A stretch of 64,000 bases of DNA, from assembly GCA_900315125.1 (NCBI GenBank), contig OMXT01000008.1, forward strand, positions 1-64,000. The letters are read 5' to 3'. Shown piece after piece: positions 24,944 through 32,269 of this stretch. The position numbers and the translations under genes were made by a program. This stretch comes from an uncultured Eubacteriales bacterium. Its GTDB lineage: Bacteria; Bacillota; Clostridia; Peptostreptococcales; Anaerovoracaceae. The notes beneath the pieces are model-generated. The model was not told where the DNA came from. It saw nothing but the letters and a program-made list of their open reading frames with translations, and made no database searches. Each line of letters starts with the position of its first letter. Position 1 is the stretch's first letter.

Positions 24944-26215
24944 TTGCTGAAATTTGACAGAGATGTGCTTAAGGCACTTCAGACACTGGAGAAATCAGGA
25001 TATGAGACCTATGCGGTCGGAGACTGTATCATACGGTTCGTCAGCGGCGAGACGCCGGTGGACTGGGACCTGGTGACTGCTGCAGATACGGATAGGATCC
25101 TTGAGCTGCTGCCGGAGGGCAAGCTGATTGACAGGGCTAACGGTATCGTGCGCTTGGATTTTACAAGAGAAGAAGAGGACGAGGAGGGCGAGACAGAGCT
25201 TGTGGGCTCCATGTGTGACATCACATCGATGGATGGCACGATAGAAGAGGAATTGAGCACCCACGGATTCACGATTGCCGCCGTTGCTGACAGTCCGGAA
25301 CGGGCTCTTGTAGATCCGTATCACGGCGTAGATGATATCCGCAGCCGGATGCTCCGGACGATTGGCGATCCGGAAGAGCTTTTCGCTCAGGAGCCGATCC
25401 GCATGATGCAGGCAATGCGGTATGTCTCGGATCTGGGTTTCGACCTGGATAAGAAGGTACATAAGGCGACCCTTCACAACTGGCGAAAACTGCAGACCAG
25501 CCCCAAGGGCCCGATCAGAAATGAGCTGGAGCTTGTGCTGACCGGTGACCATACAGGTAAGGCGCTGAATATGATGGCGGATTCCGGTCTTATGGCAGTG
25601 GTCTTTGGCGAGGATGTTTCGTCCCATATGTCTTCGGGAGAGATGACCCGGTTTGTGGAACTCTGTGAGAAAATTGATGAGACCATGCCCCTCCGGCTGC
25701 GCCGGCTGGGCCTTCTCTATACAACGCTGGAGGAAAAGCGGGGCCTGCAGGCGATAGAATACATGAATTACGATGCAGATACCCACCAGCACCTGGTCTG
25801 GGCGATGAAGGAGATCGTCACGATCACATTCCTTGCCAACGCGGTGGAACTGAAGCGGTATATCTTCGAGAACGGCTACGAGAAGTATGAATATCTGCAC
25901 AACCTGGCCAAGGCGCAGCGTATTATATATGACCAGCCCCTGACCAAGATCACCGCCCGCAATGAGATCATGAAGGAGATCCGCAACATGAATGAGCCGG
26001 TTTTCCTGGAGGATCTGGTGATCGATGAGCAGGACATCATGGATGAGGGAATCACGGACGATCCGGAGCAGGCTCATCACCTGCTGACACTGGTCATTGC
26101 CAAGGTGCATCAGGATCCCAGGAACAACAAGGCGGAGTATCTGCTGAAGATGGCTAAGACTTACAGCAAAAACAAGTGGAAAGCGCGGAGCCGCTATGTC
26201 AAGTGGCTGCGTTAG
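24944..26215 (+). CDS. CCA-adding/tRNA nucleotidyltransferase family protein, divergent
   Basis: 423 residues of class II nucleotidyltransferase type. The catalytic DxD is present (VDWDLVTAA, Asp40 and Asp42). The usual VGGxVRD motif reads AVGDCIIRF, so the second Gly is Asp27 and the Arg-Asp pair is displaced. The family motif RFxEDPLRMLR reads LFAQEPIRMMQ. An HD-like C-terminal half lacks clear HD residues. The changes may affect nucleotide choice, so it could be a poly(A)-type or CCA enzyme. TTG 24944 follows GGAGGGGG. Confidence 0.82.
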   Translation: MLKFDRDVLKALQTLEKSGYETYAVGDCIIRFVSGETPVDWDLVTAADTDRILELLPEGKLIDRANGIVRLDFTREEEDEEGETELVGSMCDITSMDGTIEEELSTHGFTIAAVADSPERALVDPYHGVDDIRSRMLRTIGDPEELFAQEPIRMMQAMRYVSDLGFDLDKKVHKATLHNWRKLQTSPKGPIRNELELVLTGDHTGKALNMMADSGLMAVVFGEDVSSHMSSGEMTRFVELCEKIDETMPLRLRRLGLLYTTLEEKRGLQAIEYMNYDADTHQHLVWAMKEIVTITFLANAVELKRYIFENGYEKYEYLHNLAKAQRIIYDQPLTKITARNEIMKEIRNMNEPVFLEDLVIDEQDIMDEGITDDPEQAHHLLTLVIAKVHQDPRNNKAEYLLKMAKTYSKNKWKARSRYVKWLR

Positions 26216-26284
26216 CAGCATGCATGTAAACCGGTGCATGGAAACGTCACATGCGGAGACTGTGCCGGTCAGGAAAGAGAGCAT

Positions 26285-28579
26285 ATGGAACGGAAGCAGG
26301 GAGTGCTGACTGACATAATCTTTCATAACGAAGAAAATGGGTACACGGTAGCGGAAATGGAAACGGAGGAGGAGCTGCTGACGATCGTCGGCGTTCTGCC
26401 TTCCGCCGCTGCCGGTACCTTTTTTGAGCTGAAGGGAGAAATGAAGGTCCATCCCCGGTTCGGCGAGCAGTTTGCGTTCACGGAAGCCATGGAGATCATG
26501 CCTTCTTCTGAGAGGGGGATTCTGTCCTTCCTGTCTTCCGGCGTTGTTTCGGGCATCGGGCCGAAAATGGCTGCCGCTGTTGTCGGTCATTTTGGTAAAG
26601 ATACGCTGAACATCATGGAATCAGAGCCGGAGAGGCTTCAGGAGGTTCCCGGCATCGGAAAGAAAAAGGCGAAGGCAATTTCTGAGTCTTTCAATGCTCA
26701 TCGTGACTTTGCCCGGGTCGCCATGGCTCTGGAGGAATTTGGGATCAGCTCCTCCCAGTCCGTTAAGCTGTATCAGGCATACGGGTCCGCAGCCCCTGCG
26801 GTTATCATGGAGAATCCGTACCGCCTGGTGGAGGAAGTGCGGGGCATCGGATTTCGGCGGGCGGACGAAATTGCCCGGAAGATCGGCATCCCGGCAGACA
26901 GTCCATACCGCATCTCCAGCGGAATTTTATATCTGCTCCAGTATATATCCAGTGATGGGAGCACCTACATTCCAAGAGAGGACATGTGTGAGAGAGTCGC
27001 CATGCTCCTGGACCTGACCCGGGAGCAGATAAACGGGGAGCTGGTTCAGATGGCCTTTGAGGGCGATGTACAGATCGACCGGATCAATGGACAGGATGTG
27101 GTCTATCTCTTTGTATATTATCAGGCAGAGCAGAAGGTCTGCCGCTGCCTCAGGGCGCTGCGCGAGGCAGAGATCCGCCCGCTGGCAGCTGATATGGCGA
27201 GCTGCATCCTCATGACAGAAGATGCGACAGATATTCATCTGTCCCCGGGGCAGAAAGAAGCGGTATGCCGGTCTGCGGACAGCGGTGTCTCTGTGATCAC
27301 CGGCGGCCCGGGCACCGGAAAGACGACCATTATCAATACGCTGATCAGTATTTTTGAGGAAAGCGACTTTCGCGTTTCCATCGCTGCTCCCACAGGCCGG
27401 GCAGCCAAGCGTATAACGGAGACTTCTGGTCATTATGCGTCGACCATCCACAGGCTGCTGGAATATTATTTCGATGAAGAAACTTCAGAAATGCGTTTCG
27501 GCAAGACGGCGGAGGAGCCGCTGGATACGGACGTCGTCATCGTAGACGAAGCATCCATGATCGATCTCCTCCTCATGGAAGGGCTGGTATCGGCCATGCG
27601 CCCGGGAACTCGTCTCATTTTGGTGGGTGACAGCGATCAGCTTCCCTCTGTGGGTGCGGGAAATGTGCTGATGGATCTGATAGAAAGCGGATTCGTCACG
27701 ACGAGCCGGCTGACAGAAATCTACCGCCAGGCCCAGGAGAGCATGATCGTAGTCAACGCTCACCGCATCAATCACGGTGAATTTCCGACGCTCAACGGGA
27801 AAGACACAGACTTTTTCTTTATGGAACGGCGCAGTGAGCAGAAAATGCAGGAACTGATCGTCGATCTGGTGACCCGCCGTCTGCCGGCATATTACAGTGA
27901 CCTGGATCCGCTGTCTGACATCCAGGTGCTGTCCCCGACCCGCAAGGGACCTGTGGGCACAGCAGAGCTGAACAGGAAACTCCAGGATGCGTTTAACCCG
28001 CCCAGAGGAGCCGGCGCGCTGCAGCGGCTGACAGGGGAAGAAGAGGAGCTGCTGTCCGAAGACGAGGTCAAACCGGAGAAGTCCTTCGGGGACAAAGTCT
28101 TTCGAGCCGGGGATAAGGTCATGCAGATCCGAAACAATTATGAAATGGAATGGAAAGCGCCCGGTCGGTCCGAGACCGGCAGCGGTGTGTTCAACGGCGA
28201 TATGGGATTTATCGTCGGCATCGACACGGAGAATGCAAAGCTCACGGTTCGCTATGATGACCGGTACTGCCAGTATGAGTTCAGCCAGCTGGATGAGCTG
28301 GAACTGGCTTATGCTGTTACCGTCCATAAGAGTCAGGGATCAGAATTCCCTGTTGTTGTCATGCCTGTATCCTGGTTCCCGCCCATGCTCGCCACCCGGA
28401 ATCTCCTCTACACGGCAGTGACCAGGGGGAAGCAGGCGGTTGTGCTCGTCGGGGTTCCTGAGAGGCTCGCTGCCATGATACAGAACGACCGGACCAGCCT
28501 TCGCTTTTCAGGGCTGAAATACAGGCTCTCTGATATGATGGCGTTTGATAATCCCGGAAATGAGGATAAATCGGAATAA
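26285..28579 (+). CDS. recD2: RecD2-type 5'-3' DNA helicase
   Basis: 764 residues, superfamily 1B helicase acting without RecBC in DNA repair and replication-fork maintenance. An N-terminal OB-like domain and helix-hairpin-helix repeats (GIGPKMAAAVVGHFG, VPGIGKKKAKAI) are followed by Walker A GGPGTGKTTI near residue 340. Walker B VIVDEASM, QLPSVGAGN and the C-terminal motif VHKSQGSEFPVVV follow. ATG 26285 follows GGAAAGAGAG; an upstream in-frame ATG at 26234 lacks an RBS. Same strand and close behind the nucleotidyltransferase gene. Confidence 0.93.
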   Translation: MERKQGVLTDIIFHNEENGYTVAEMETEEELLTIVGVLPSAAAGTFFELKGEMKVHPRFGEQFAFTEAMEIMPSSERGILSFLSSGVVSGIGPKMAAAVVGHFGKDTLNIMESEPERLQEVPGIGKKKAKAISESFNAHRDFARVAMALEEFGISSSQSVKLYQAYGSAAPAVIMENPYRLVEEVRGIGFRRADEIARKIGIPADSPYRISSGILYLLQYISSDGSTYIPREDMCERVAMLLDLTREQINGELVQMAFEGDVQIDRINGQDVVYLFVYYQAEQKVCRCLRALREAEIRPLAADMASCILMTEDATDIHLSPGQKEAVCRSADSGVSVITGGPGTGKTTIINTLISIFEESDFRVSIAAPTGRAAKRITETSGHYASTIHRLLEYYFDEETSEMRFGKTAEEPLDTDVVIVDEASMIDLLLMEGLVSAMRPGTRLILVGDSDQLPSVGAGNVLMDLIESGFVTTSRLTEIYRQAQESMIVVNAHRINHGEFPTLNGKDTDFFFMERRSEQKMQELIVDLVTRRLPAYYSDLDPLSDIQVLSPTRKGPVGTAELNRKLQDAFNPPRGAGALQRLTGEEEELLSEDEVKPEKSFGDKVFRAGDKVMQIRNNYEMEWKAPGRSETGSGVFNGDMGFIVGIDTENAKLTVRYDDRYCQYEFSQLDELELAYAVTVHKSQGSEFPVVVMPVSWFPPMLATRNLLYTAVTRGKQAVVLVGVPERLAAMIQNDRTSLRFSGLKYRLSDMMAFDNPGNEDKSE

Positions 28580-28707
28580 TGCCGTCTGAAAATCGTCTCA
28601 ACATTTCAAACATTTTTTGTATTGCGCGGAAACGGATATGAACTCCCCGGAATCTTGTACGAAAAAATCTGAATATATTATCATTTCACCCGTTCATATT
28701 CATTGTT

Positions 28708-28737
28708 TTGCTTGGAAAACTGATAGAAAATTATAAC
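28708..28737 (+). promoter_or_regulatory. Promoter of the first MtaA-like gene
   Basis: TTGCTT (28708-28713), 18-bp spacer, TATAAC (28732-28737), in an AT-rich gap after recD2. Confidence 0.5.
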
Positions 28738-28783
28738 AGAATGTAGTTGACATCATTGAACGGCAAAAGAAATGAGGTACATG

Positions 28784-29800
28784 ATGAACGCAAAGGAACG
28801 GCTCGATACATTTTACAGCGGCGGAAAGACGGATATTCTGCCCAACCTGACTATCGTCGGCAGTGTAGTAACGCAATATACAGGAATCAATTTGGAAGTT
28901 TATTCGAAGGACGCCAGGAAGATGGCGGATTCAGCCATAGAAGCGGCCCATGACCTTTCACTGGATTTCGTCCAGATCGCCTCCGATCTCTGCCGGGAAG
29001 CGGAAGGATATGGTTCAGAGATCCTGTTCCCGGAGCACCAGCTGCCCACGGTGAAGAAACCGGCCATCGACGATATTCATAAGGTTTCTGACCTGAACGT
29101 CAGAAAGGTCAGCGACATCCCCCGTCTCGGCGAACTCGTGGATGCCACAGAATACGTTCTGAAGAAGGAACCGGAAATTTATCCCATGACGCTGGCTGTC
29201 GGCCCCATGTCTGTGGCGGGGAATGTCAGAGGCGTTTCGGAGATCATGATCGATTCCGTAAAGGAGCCGGAGGCTGTGGATGAACTGCTGGAGAAAATCA
29301 CGGAAACAACGCTGGATTATATTCATGAGCTTGCGGCTGTCGGGGCGAAATACATGTATGTCGCGGATCCGACGGCATCCCTGATGGGACCGGCGTATTA
29401 CCGTAAACACATCCTGCCCCTGCATAAGAAGATTTTTCAGGCAATGAAGGATAACGGGATCGGCGCAAGGCTCCATATGTGCGGCAACACCCAGAAGATT
29501 CTTCCCATTTCCTGCGAATGCGGCGCGGCAGTTATCGATGTGGACTGTCAGACAGATTTCGTCCAGGCACTGAAAGATGTGGACGGACGTGCCGTATTAA
29601 ACGGAAATATCAATCCGGTTGCCGACGTGTATGAGTGCGACGCGCAGCACACGAAGCAGGCGATCCTTGATGTGGCAGAGAAATCAAAAGGTTATCGGGC
29701 CATGTTCATGCCGGGCTGCGAGCTGCCTACAGACACTAAGCTGGAAAATGTAAAAGCGATCCACGAAGCGCTGGCGGAGATCAGCGGCTGGGAGAACTGA
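28784..29800 (+). CDS. UroD-family (MtaA/MtbA-like) corrinoid methyltransferase homologue
   Basis: 338 residues of the uroporphyrinogen decarboxylase superfamily, methylcobamide:CoM methyltransferase branch. The zinc ligands of that branch are visible: His231 and Cys233 (LHMCGNTQ) and Cys312 (MPGCELP). True HemE lacks this His-x-Cys...Cys set. ATG 28784 is best placed for GAGG (28774-28777); 28781 is an alternative. Partners expected in such systems, a B12-binding corrinoid protein and a substrate-specific methyltransferase, are not nearby. A second family member is convergent. The ferredoxin/ASKHA activator lies 15 kb upstream. Confidence 0.83.
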   Translation: MNAKERLDTFYSGGKTDILPNLTIVGSVVTQYTGINLEVYSKDARKMADSAIEAAHDLSLDFVQIASDLCREAEGYGSEILFPEHQLPTVKKPAIDDIHKVSDLNVRKVSDIPRLGELVDATEYVLKKEPEIYPMTLAVGPMSVAGNVRGVSEIMIDSVKEPEAVDELLEKITETTLDYIHELAAVGAKYMYVADPTASLMGPAYYRKHILPLHKKIFQAMKDNGIGARLHMCGNTQKILPISCECGAAVIDVDCQTDFVQALKDVDGRAVLNGNINPVADVYECDAQHTKQAILDVAEKSKGYRAMFMPGCELPTDTKLENVKAIHEALAEISGWEN

Positions 29801-29856
29801 AATCGCGGGCACAGTTTCAGATGACGGAATTTCAGTGATTGATAAAAGCGAGTGAG

Positions 29857-29912
29857 AAAAACAGGGCGCTTCGGAAGGTCTGCCTGACCTTTCGAGGCGC
29901 CCCATTATTTTA
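29857..29912. terminator. Bidirectional terminator between the two MtaA-like genes
   Basis: GGGCGCTTCGGAAGGTC (29864-29880) pairs with GACCTTTCGAGGCGCCC (29886-29902) with few mismatches. T-rich tracts lie on both sides (ATTATTTTA to the right, TTTTTCTC on the minus strand), serving both convergent genes. Confidence 0.85.
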
Positions 29913-29925
29913 TAGCATCAGGGTA

Positions 29926-30963
29926 TCAGTATTTTCCGTAGGTGCAGGCTTCTTCCACCATGATCTTTGCCTTTGTGAAATCCAGGGACGCGGGGTATTC
30001 GCAGCCTGTGGCAAGGATGAAGCCTCCGTCTTTCTTATAGGCGTCGATCTGTCTGCGGCATTCGGCTCGCAGCGTTTCTTCGTCGCTCGCGTAAACAAAG
30101 CCCGGATCGATCATGCCGCAAAGGGTGACCCGGTCGCCGTATTTTTCTTTCAGTTCTTCATCCGTGGCGCAGTCCGGCGGCAGGTGGCAGTAAGAAAGGA
30201 GGACCGGATCCATTCTCTCGATCTGTTCTTTGAAGTAGATCCCGTCGCCGCAGTTGTGGAGCATGACCATGGCGCCGCATTCTCTGACGTAATTGCTCAG
30301 CTCTTCTATATATTCGCCTTCGAAGTTCTGCCACATTTTAGGCGAAAGAATGGTGCGGGATGCGTACAGTGTATCAAACATAATTGCGTGTGCTCCCGCC
30401 TCAACCGAGGCTTTGATAAAGAGCTTCAGCGTATCGGTGATGGCCCGCAGCGCAGGATGGAGCGCTTTCGGCGAGCGGATCATGTCCATGAACATCTGCT
30501 CCTGACCCCGCATCATGCTCAGGATTCCCAGAGGACCGAAGATGAACGCGACGATGGGATATTCTTTCCCTTCCCGGTCGGCAAGTATCTGGGTCAGGCG
30601 GATCGCATCGCCCATCCGGCGGGTCTTTGCCGGGTCGATGGGTTCTATTTTATTGTAATCTTCGACGGTTTTTATCAGGCGGTCATCCATCAGCGGATGG
30701 GCTGCCGTATCGCCGATCCACTCGATTTTCTGTCCCCAGTCCGCGGCCTCCACGGAGAGGTCGACGAGTGTGCAGATGACGTCCACGCCGATCTCCTTGG
30801 TGGCGCGGATGATGGATTCTGCGCATTTCTCAGGATCTTCCGACCATTCCTGGTAATTGATTCCCATCGTTTTCCGGGAGACACTGTTGATCAGCGGATA
30901 CACGGGAACGTGATCCGGTTCCTTATGCTGCAGCGCCAGCGTAACGCGTTCTAAAGAATTCAT
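29926..30963 (-). CDS. Second UroD-family (MtaA-like) methyltransferase homologue
   Basis: 345 residues. The same zinc set as its neighbour: His236 and Cys238 (LHNCGDG) and Cys321 (ATGCEYP). The N-terminus (NSLERVTLALQHKEPDHVPV) is typical of the family. Sequence is only distantly similar to the convergent copy, so this is not a recent duplication. ATG 30963 follows AAGGAGGAAG. Substrate unknown; a role in demethylating or trans-methylating a methoxy or methylamine compound is inferred from family. Confidence 0.83.
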   Translation of the reverse strand: MNSLERVTLALQHKEPDHVPVYPLINSVSRKTMGINYQEWSEDPEKCAESIIRATKEIGVDVICTLVDLSVEAADWGQKIEWIGDTAAHPLMDDRLIKTVEDYNKIEPIDPAKTRRMGDAIRLTQILADREGKEYPIVAFIFGPLGILSMMRGQEQMFMDMIRSPKALHPALRAITDTLKLFIKASVEAGAHAIMFDTLYASRTILSPKMWQNFEGEYIEELSNYVRECGAMVMLHNCGDGIYFKEQIERMDPVLLSYCHLPPDCATDEELKEKYGDRVTLCGMIDPGFVYASDEETLRAECRRQIDAYKKDGGFILATGCEYPASLDFTKAKIMVEEACTYGKY

Positions 30964-31178
30964 GAACTTCCTCCTTATTTCCAGTATTAACTTTCTGATT
31001 TTTATAACTATTTTAAAGCGACGCGCCGATGCAATCTATTAATTTGCTTGGCACCGGAGGTAAATTCGATTGCTGCTTGATAGAGTGACAGCAGCCAAAA
31101 AGGGAAACGAAAGTTGAAAAACAAAAATAATTCTCATTGAAATGAAAGATAATTGTTATACGAATGGCATATAAGCAA

Positions 31179-31199
31179 AATATTTGCATGGCAAATATT
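31179..31199. promoter_or_regulatory. Perfect inverted repeat overlapping the comF promoter
   Basis: AATATTTGC (31179-31187), ATG, GCAAATATT (31191-31199). The right arm overlaps the -35 box at 31198-31203, so a bound dimeric protein would block RNA polymerase. No regulator gene is adjacent. Confidence 0.6.
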
Positions 31200-31225
31200 G
31201 ACACCCTTGTGAAGCGTGCTATAAT
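31198..31225 (+). promoter_or_regulatory. Promoter of comF
   Basis: Perfect TTGACA (31198-31203), 16-bp spacer, perfect TATAAT (31220-31225), 33 bases before the start codon. Confidence 0.8.
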
Positions 31226-31257
31226 TCCGAACAAGAAACATATCAGCAGGGGGTTGC

Positions 31258-31947
31258 ATGAAAACGATGAATGTCAGAAAACTAGCGGACGCGGCGCTGG
31301 ATCTTCTGTATCCGCCGTCGCTGTACTGCATCTGCTGCGGGAATATTATTGACAGTTCGAGAACCTATAATCTCTGCGACCATTGCATCCGCCACATCCG
31401 CTGGGATCACAGCGCGCCTGCGATCCGCAAGGGTCTGCCTATGATGCGGTGCGCGGAATATGGGATCTATGAGAGAACACTGATTTTTTCACTGAAGTAT
31501 AATAATAAAAAATATATCGCCCGGGATATTGCGGCGATGATGGCAGACCGGCTGCAGGAGGCAGCCGGTCTTTATGGTACAGCATTCGACGTGATCGTAC
31601 CGGTGCCCATGAATCTGCAAAAAGAGCGGGAAAGAGGATTCAACCAGACGGTCCTTATCGGCAGGCATCTGGGAAAAACCATGGAGAAGGACTTTGTTCC
31701 CGGAGCCCTTGTGCGCACAAGAAACACCCGGCCTATGCGGGGACTTTCTCCCGCGGAGCGGGCCGCCAACATCCGTGGGAGCATCGCCCTGGGGCAAGCA
31801 GCGGACTGTCAGCGGATCCAGGGACGGCGTGTGCTGCTGCTGGATGATTTCTTCACCACGGGAAGCACGGCTCTGGAGTGCCGGCGGGCATTGGAGCCGG
31901 CGGGACCGGCGGATGTGTTGTTTTTCGCGTTCGCCGCCCGGTACTGA
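31258..31947 (+). CDS. comFC: ComF-family phosphoribosyltransferase-like competence protein
   Basis: 229 residues. An N-terminal zinc finger with CxxC pairs (CICC and CDHC near residues 23-42) precedes a phosphoribosyltransferase fold with the loop VLLLDDFFTTGSTALEC near 195-211. GLSPAERAANIRGS is conserved in the family. ComFC acts with the ComFA helicase in DNA uptake; no comFA is seen here. RBS is the purine run CAGGGGG. It is followed after 70 bases by the structured RNA, an arrangement found in Firmicutes where hpf comes next. Confidence 0.9.
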   Translation: MKTMNVRKLADAALDLLYPPSLYCICCGNIIDSSRTYNLCDHCIRHIRWDHSAPAIRKGLPMMRCAEYGIYERTLIFSLKYNNKKYIARDIAAMMADRLQEAAGLYGTAFDVIVPVPMNLQKERERGFNQTVLIGRHLGKTMEKDFVPGALVRTRNTRPMRGLSPAERAANIRGSIALGQAADCQRIQGRRVLLLDDFFTTGSTALECRRALEPAGPADVLFFAFAARY

Positions 31948-31982
31948 CGGGGCTGTGCCAATACAGGAGGGGGCAATTTTCG

Positions 31983-32011
31983 TTGCAAATTGCGGGGAAT
32001 CCTGCTAAAAT
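31983..32011 (+). promoter_or_regulatory. Promoter of the structured RNA
   Basis: TTGCAA (31983-31988), 17-bp spacer, TAAAAT (32006-32011). Transcription would begin near 32016-32018, exactly at the closing stem of the RNA. Confidence 0.7.
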
Positions 32012-32015
32012 CTAA

Positions 32016-32220
32016 GCGACCGTCCTACAGGTCTGTGGTTGCAAGTCCAGGGGAGGGCGCTTCGGCGCGCTTCCGTGCCAGGCGCGGGCGAAGGGATCCA
32101 CGTAAGCCGTGAGCAGGTGGCCGCGGTGATCATGGCGCGCTTTAGATGTAAGTCCTCGGAAAAATTCCGGTCAAGGCGAGTGTGGGGGCAAAGACCAGGT
32201 CAGCTGTAGGGCGGTTTTTT
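32016..32220 (+). ncRNA. Structured RNA of about 205 nt, probable raiA-motif RNA
   Basis: No ORF fits this gap. A terminal stem ACCGTCCTACAG (32019-32030) pairs with CTGTAGGGCGGT (32204-32215, one G-U) and runs into TTTTTT, so the stem also terminates. Inside are GGTCT (32030-32034) with AGACC (32192-32196), a GCGC-TTCG-GCGC tetraloop hairpin near 32060, CACG-TAAGC-CGTG near 32099, and CGGAA-AAA-TTCCG near 32157. It has its own promoter at the right distance. The size, the terminal stem and the position behind comF fit the raiA motif, a conserved Firmicute/Actinobacterial ncRNA usually found beside hpf (raiA) and com genes. 6S RNA is the main alternative. Confidence 0.65.
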
Positions 32221-32269
32221 GCTGCCCTGAAGCTGGCCGGCTGTTTCACAGTGTGACTGCCGATCGATG

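Noticed and set aside
24995..26590. 531-codon minus-strand frame opposite the nucleotidyltransferase and recD2 start
   Set aside because: Antisense shadow with no RBS or domain.
28784..30963. Annotating the two UroD-family proteins as HemE
   Set aside because: Both carry the His-x-Cys...Cys zinc set of corrinoid methyltransferases, and no other heme genes are nearby.
29926..30963. Tandem or inverted gene duplication of the two MtaA-like genes
   Set aside because: The two proteins share only motifs and differ along most of their length, so a recent duplication is not supported.
32016..32220. Reading the structured RNA as RNase P, tmRNA or SRP RNA
   Set aside because: The conserved cores of these RNAs (for example GAGGAAAGTCC of RNase P, the GGAAGGAAGC-type SRP tip) are absent. 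6S RNA could not be excluded and is kept as the alternative.
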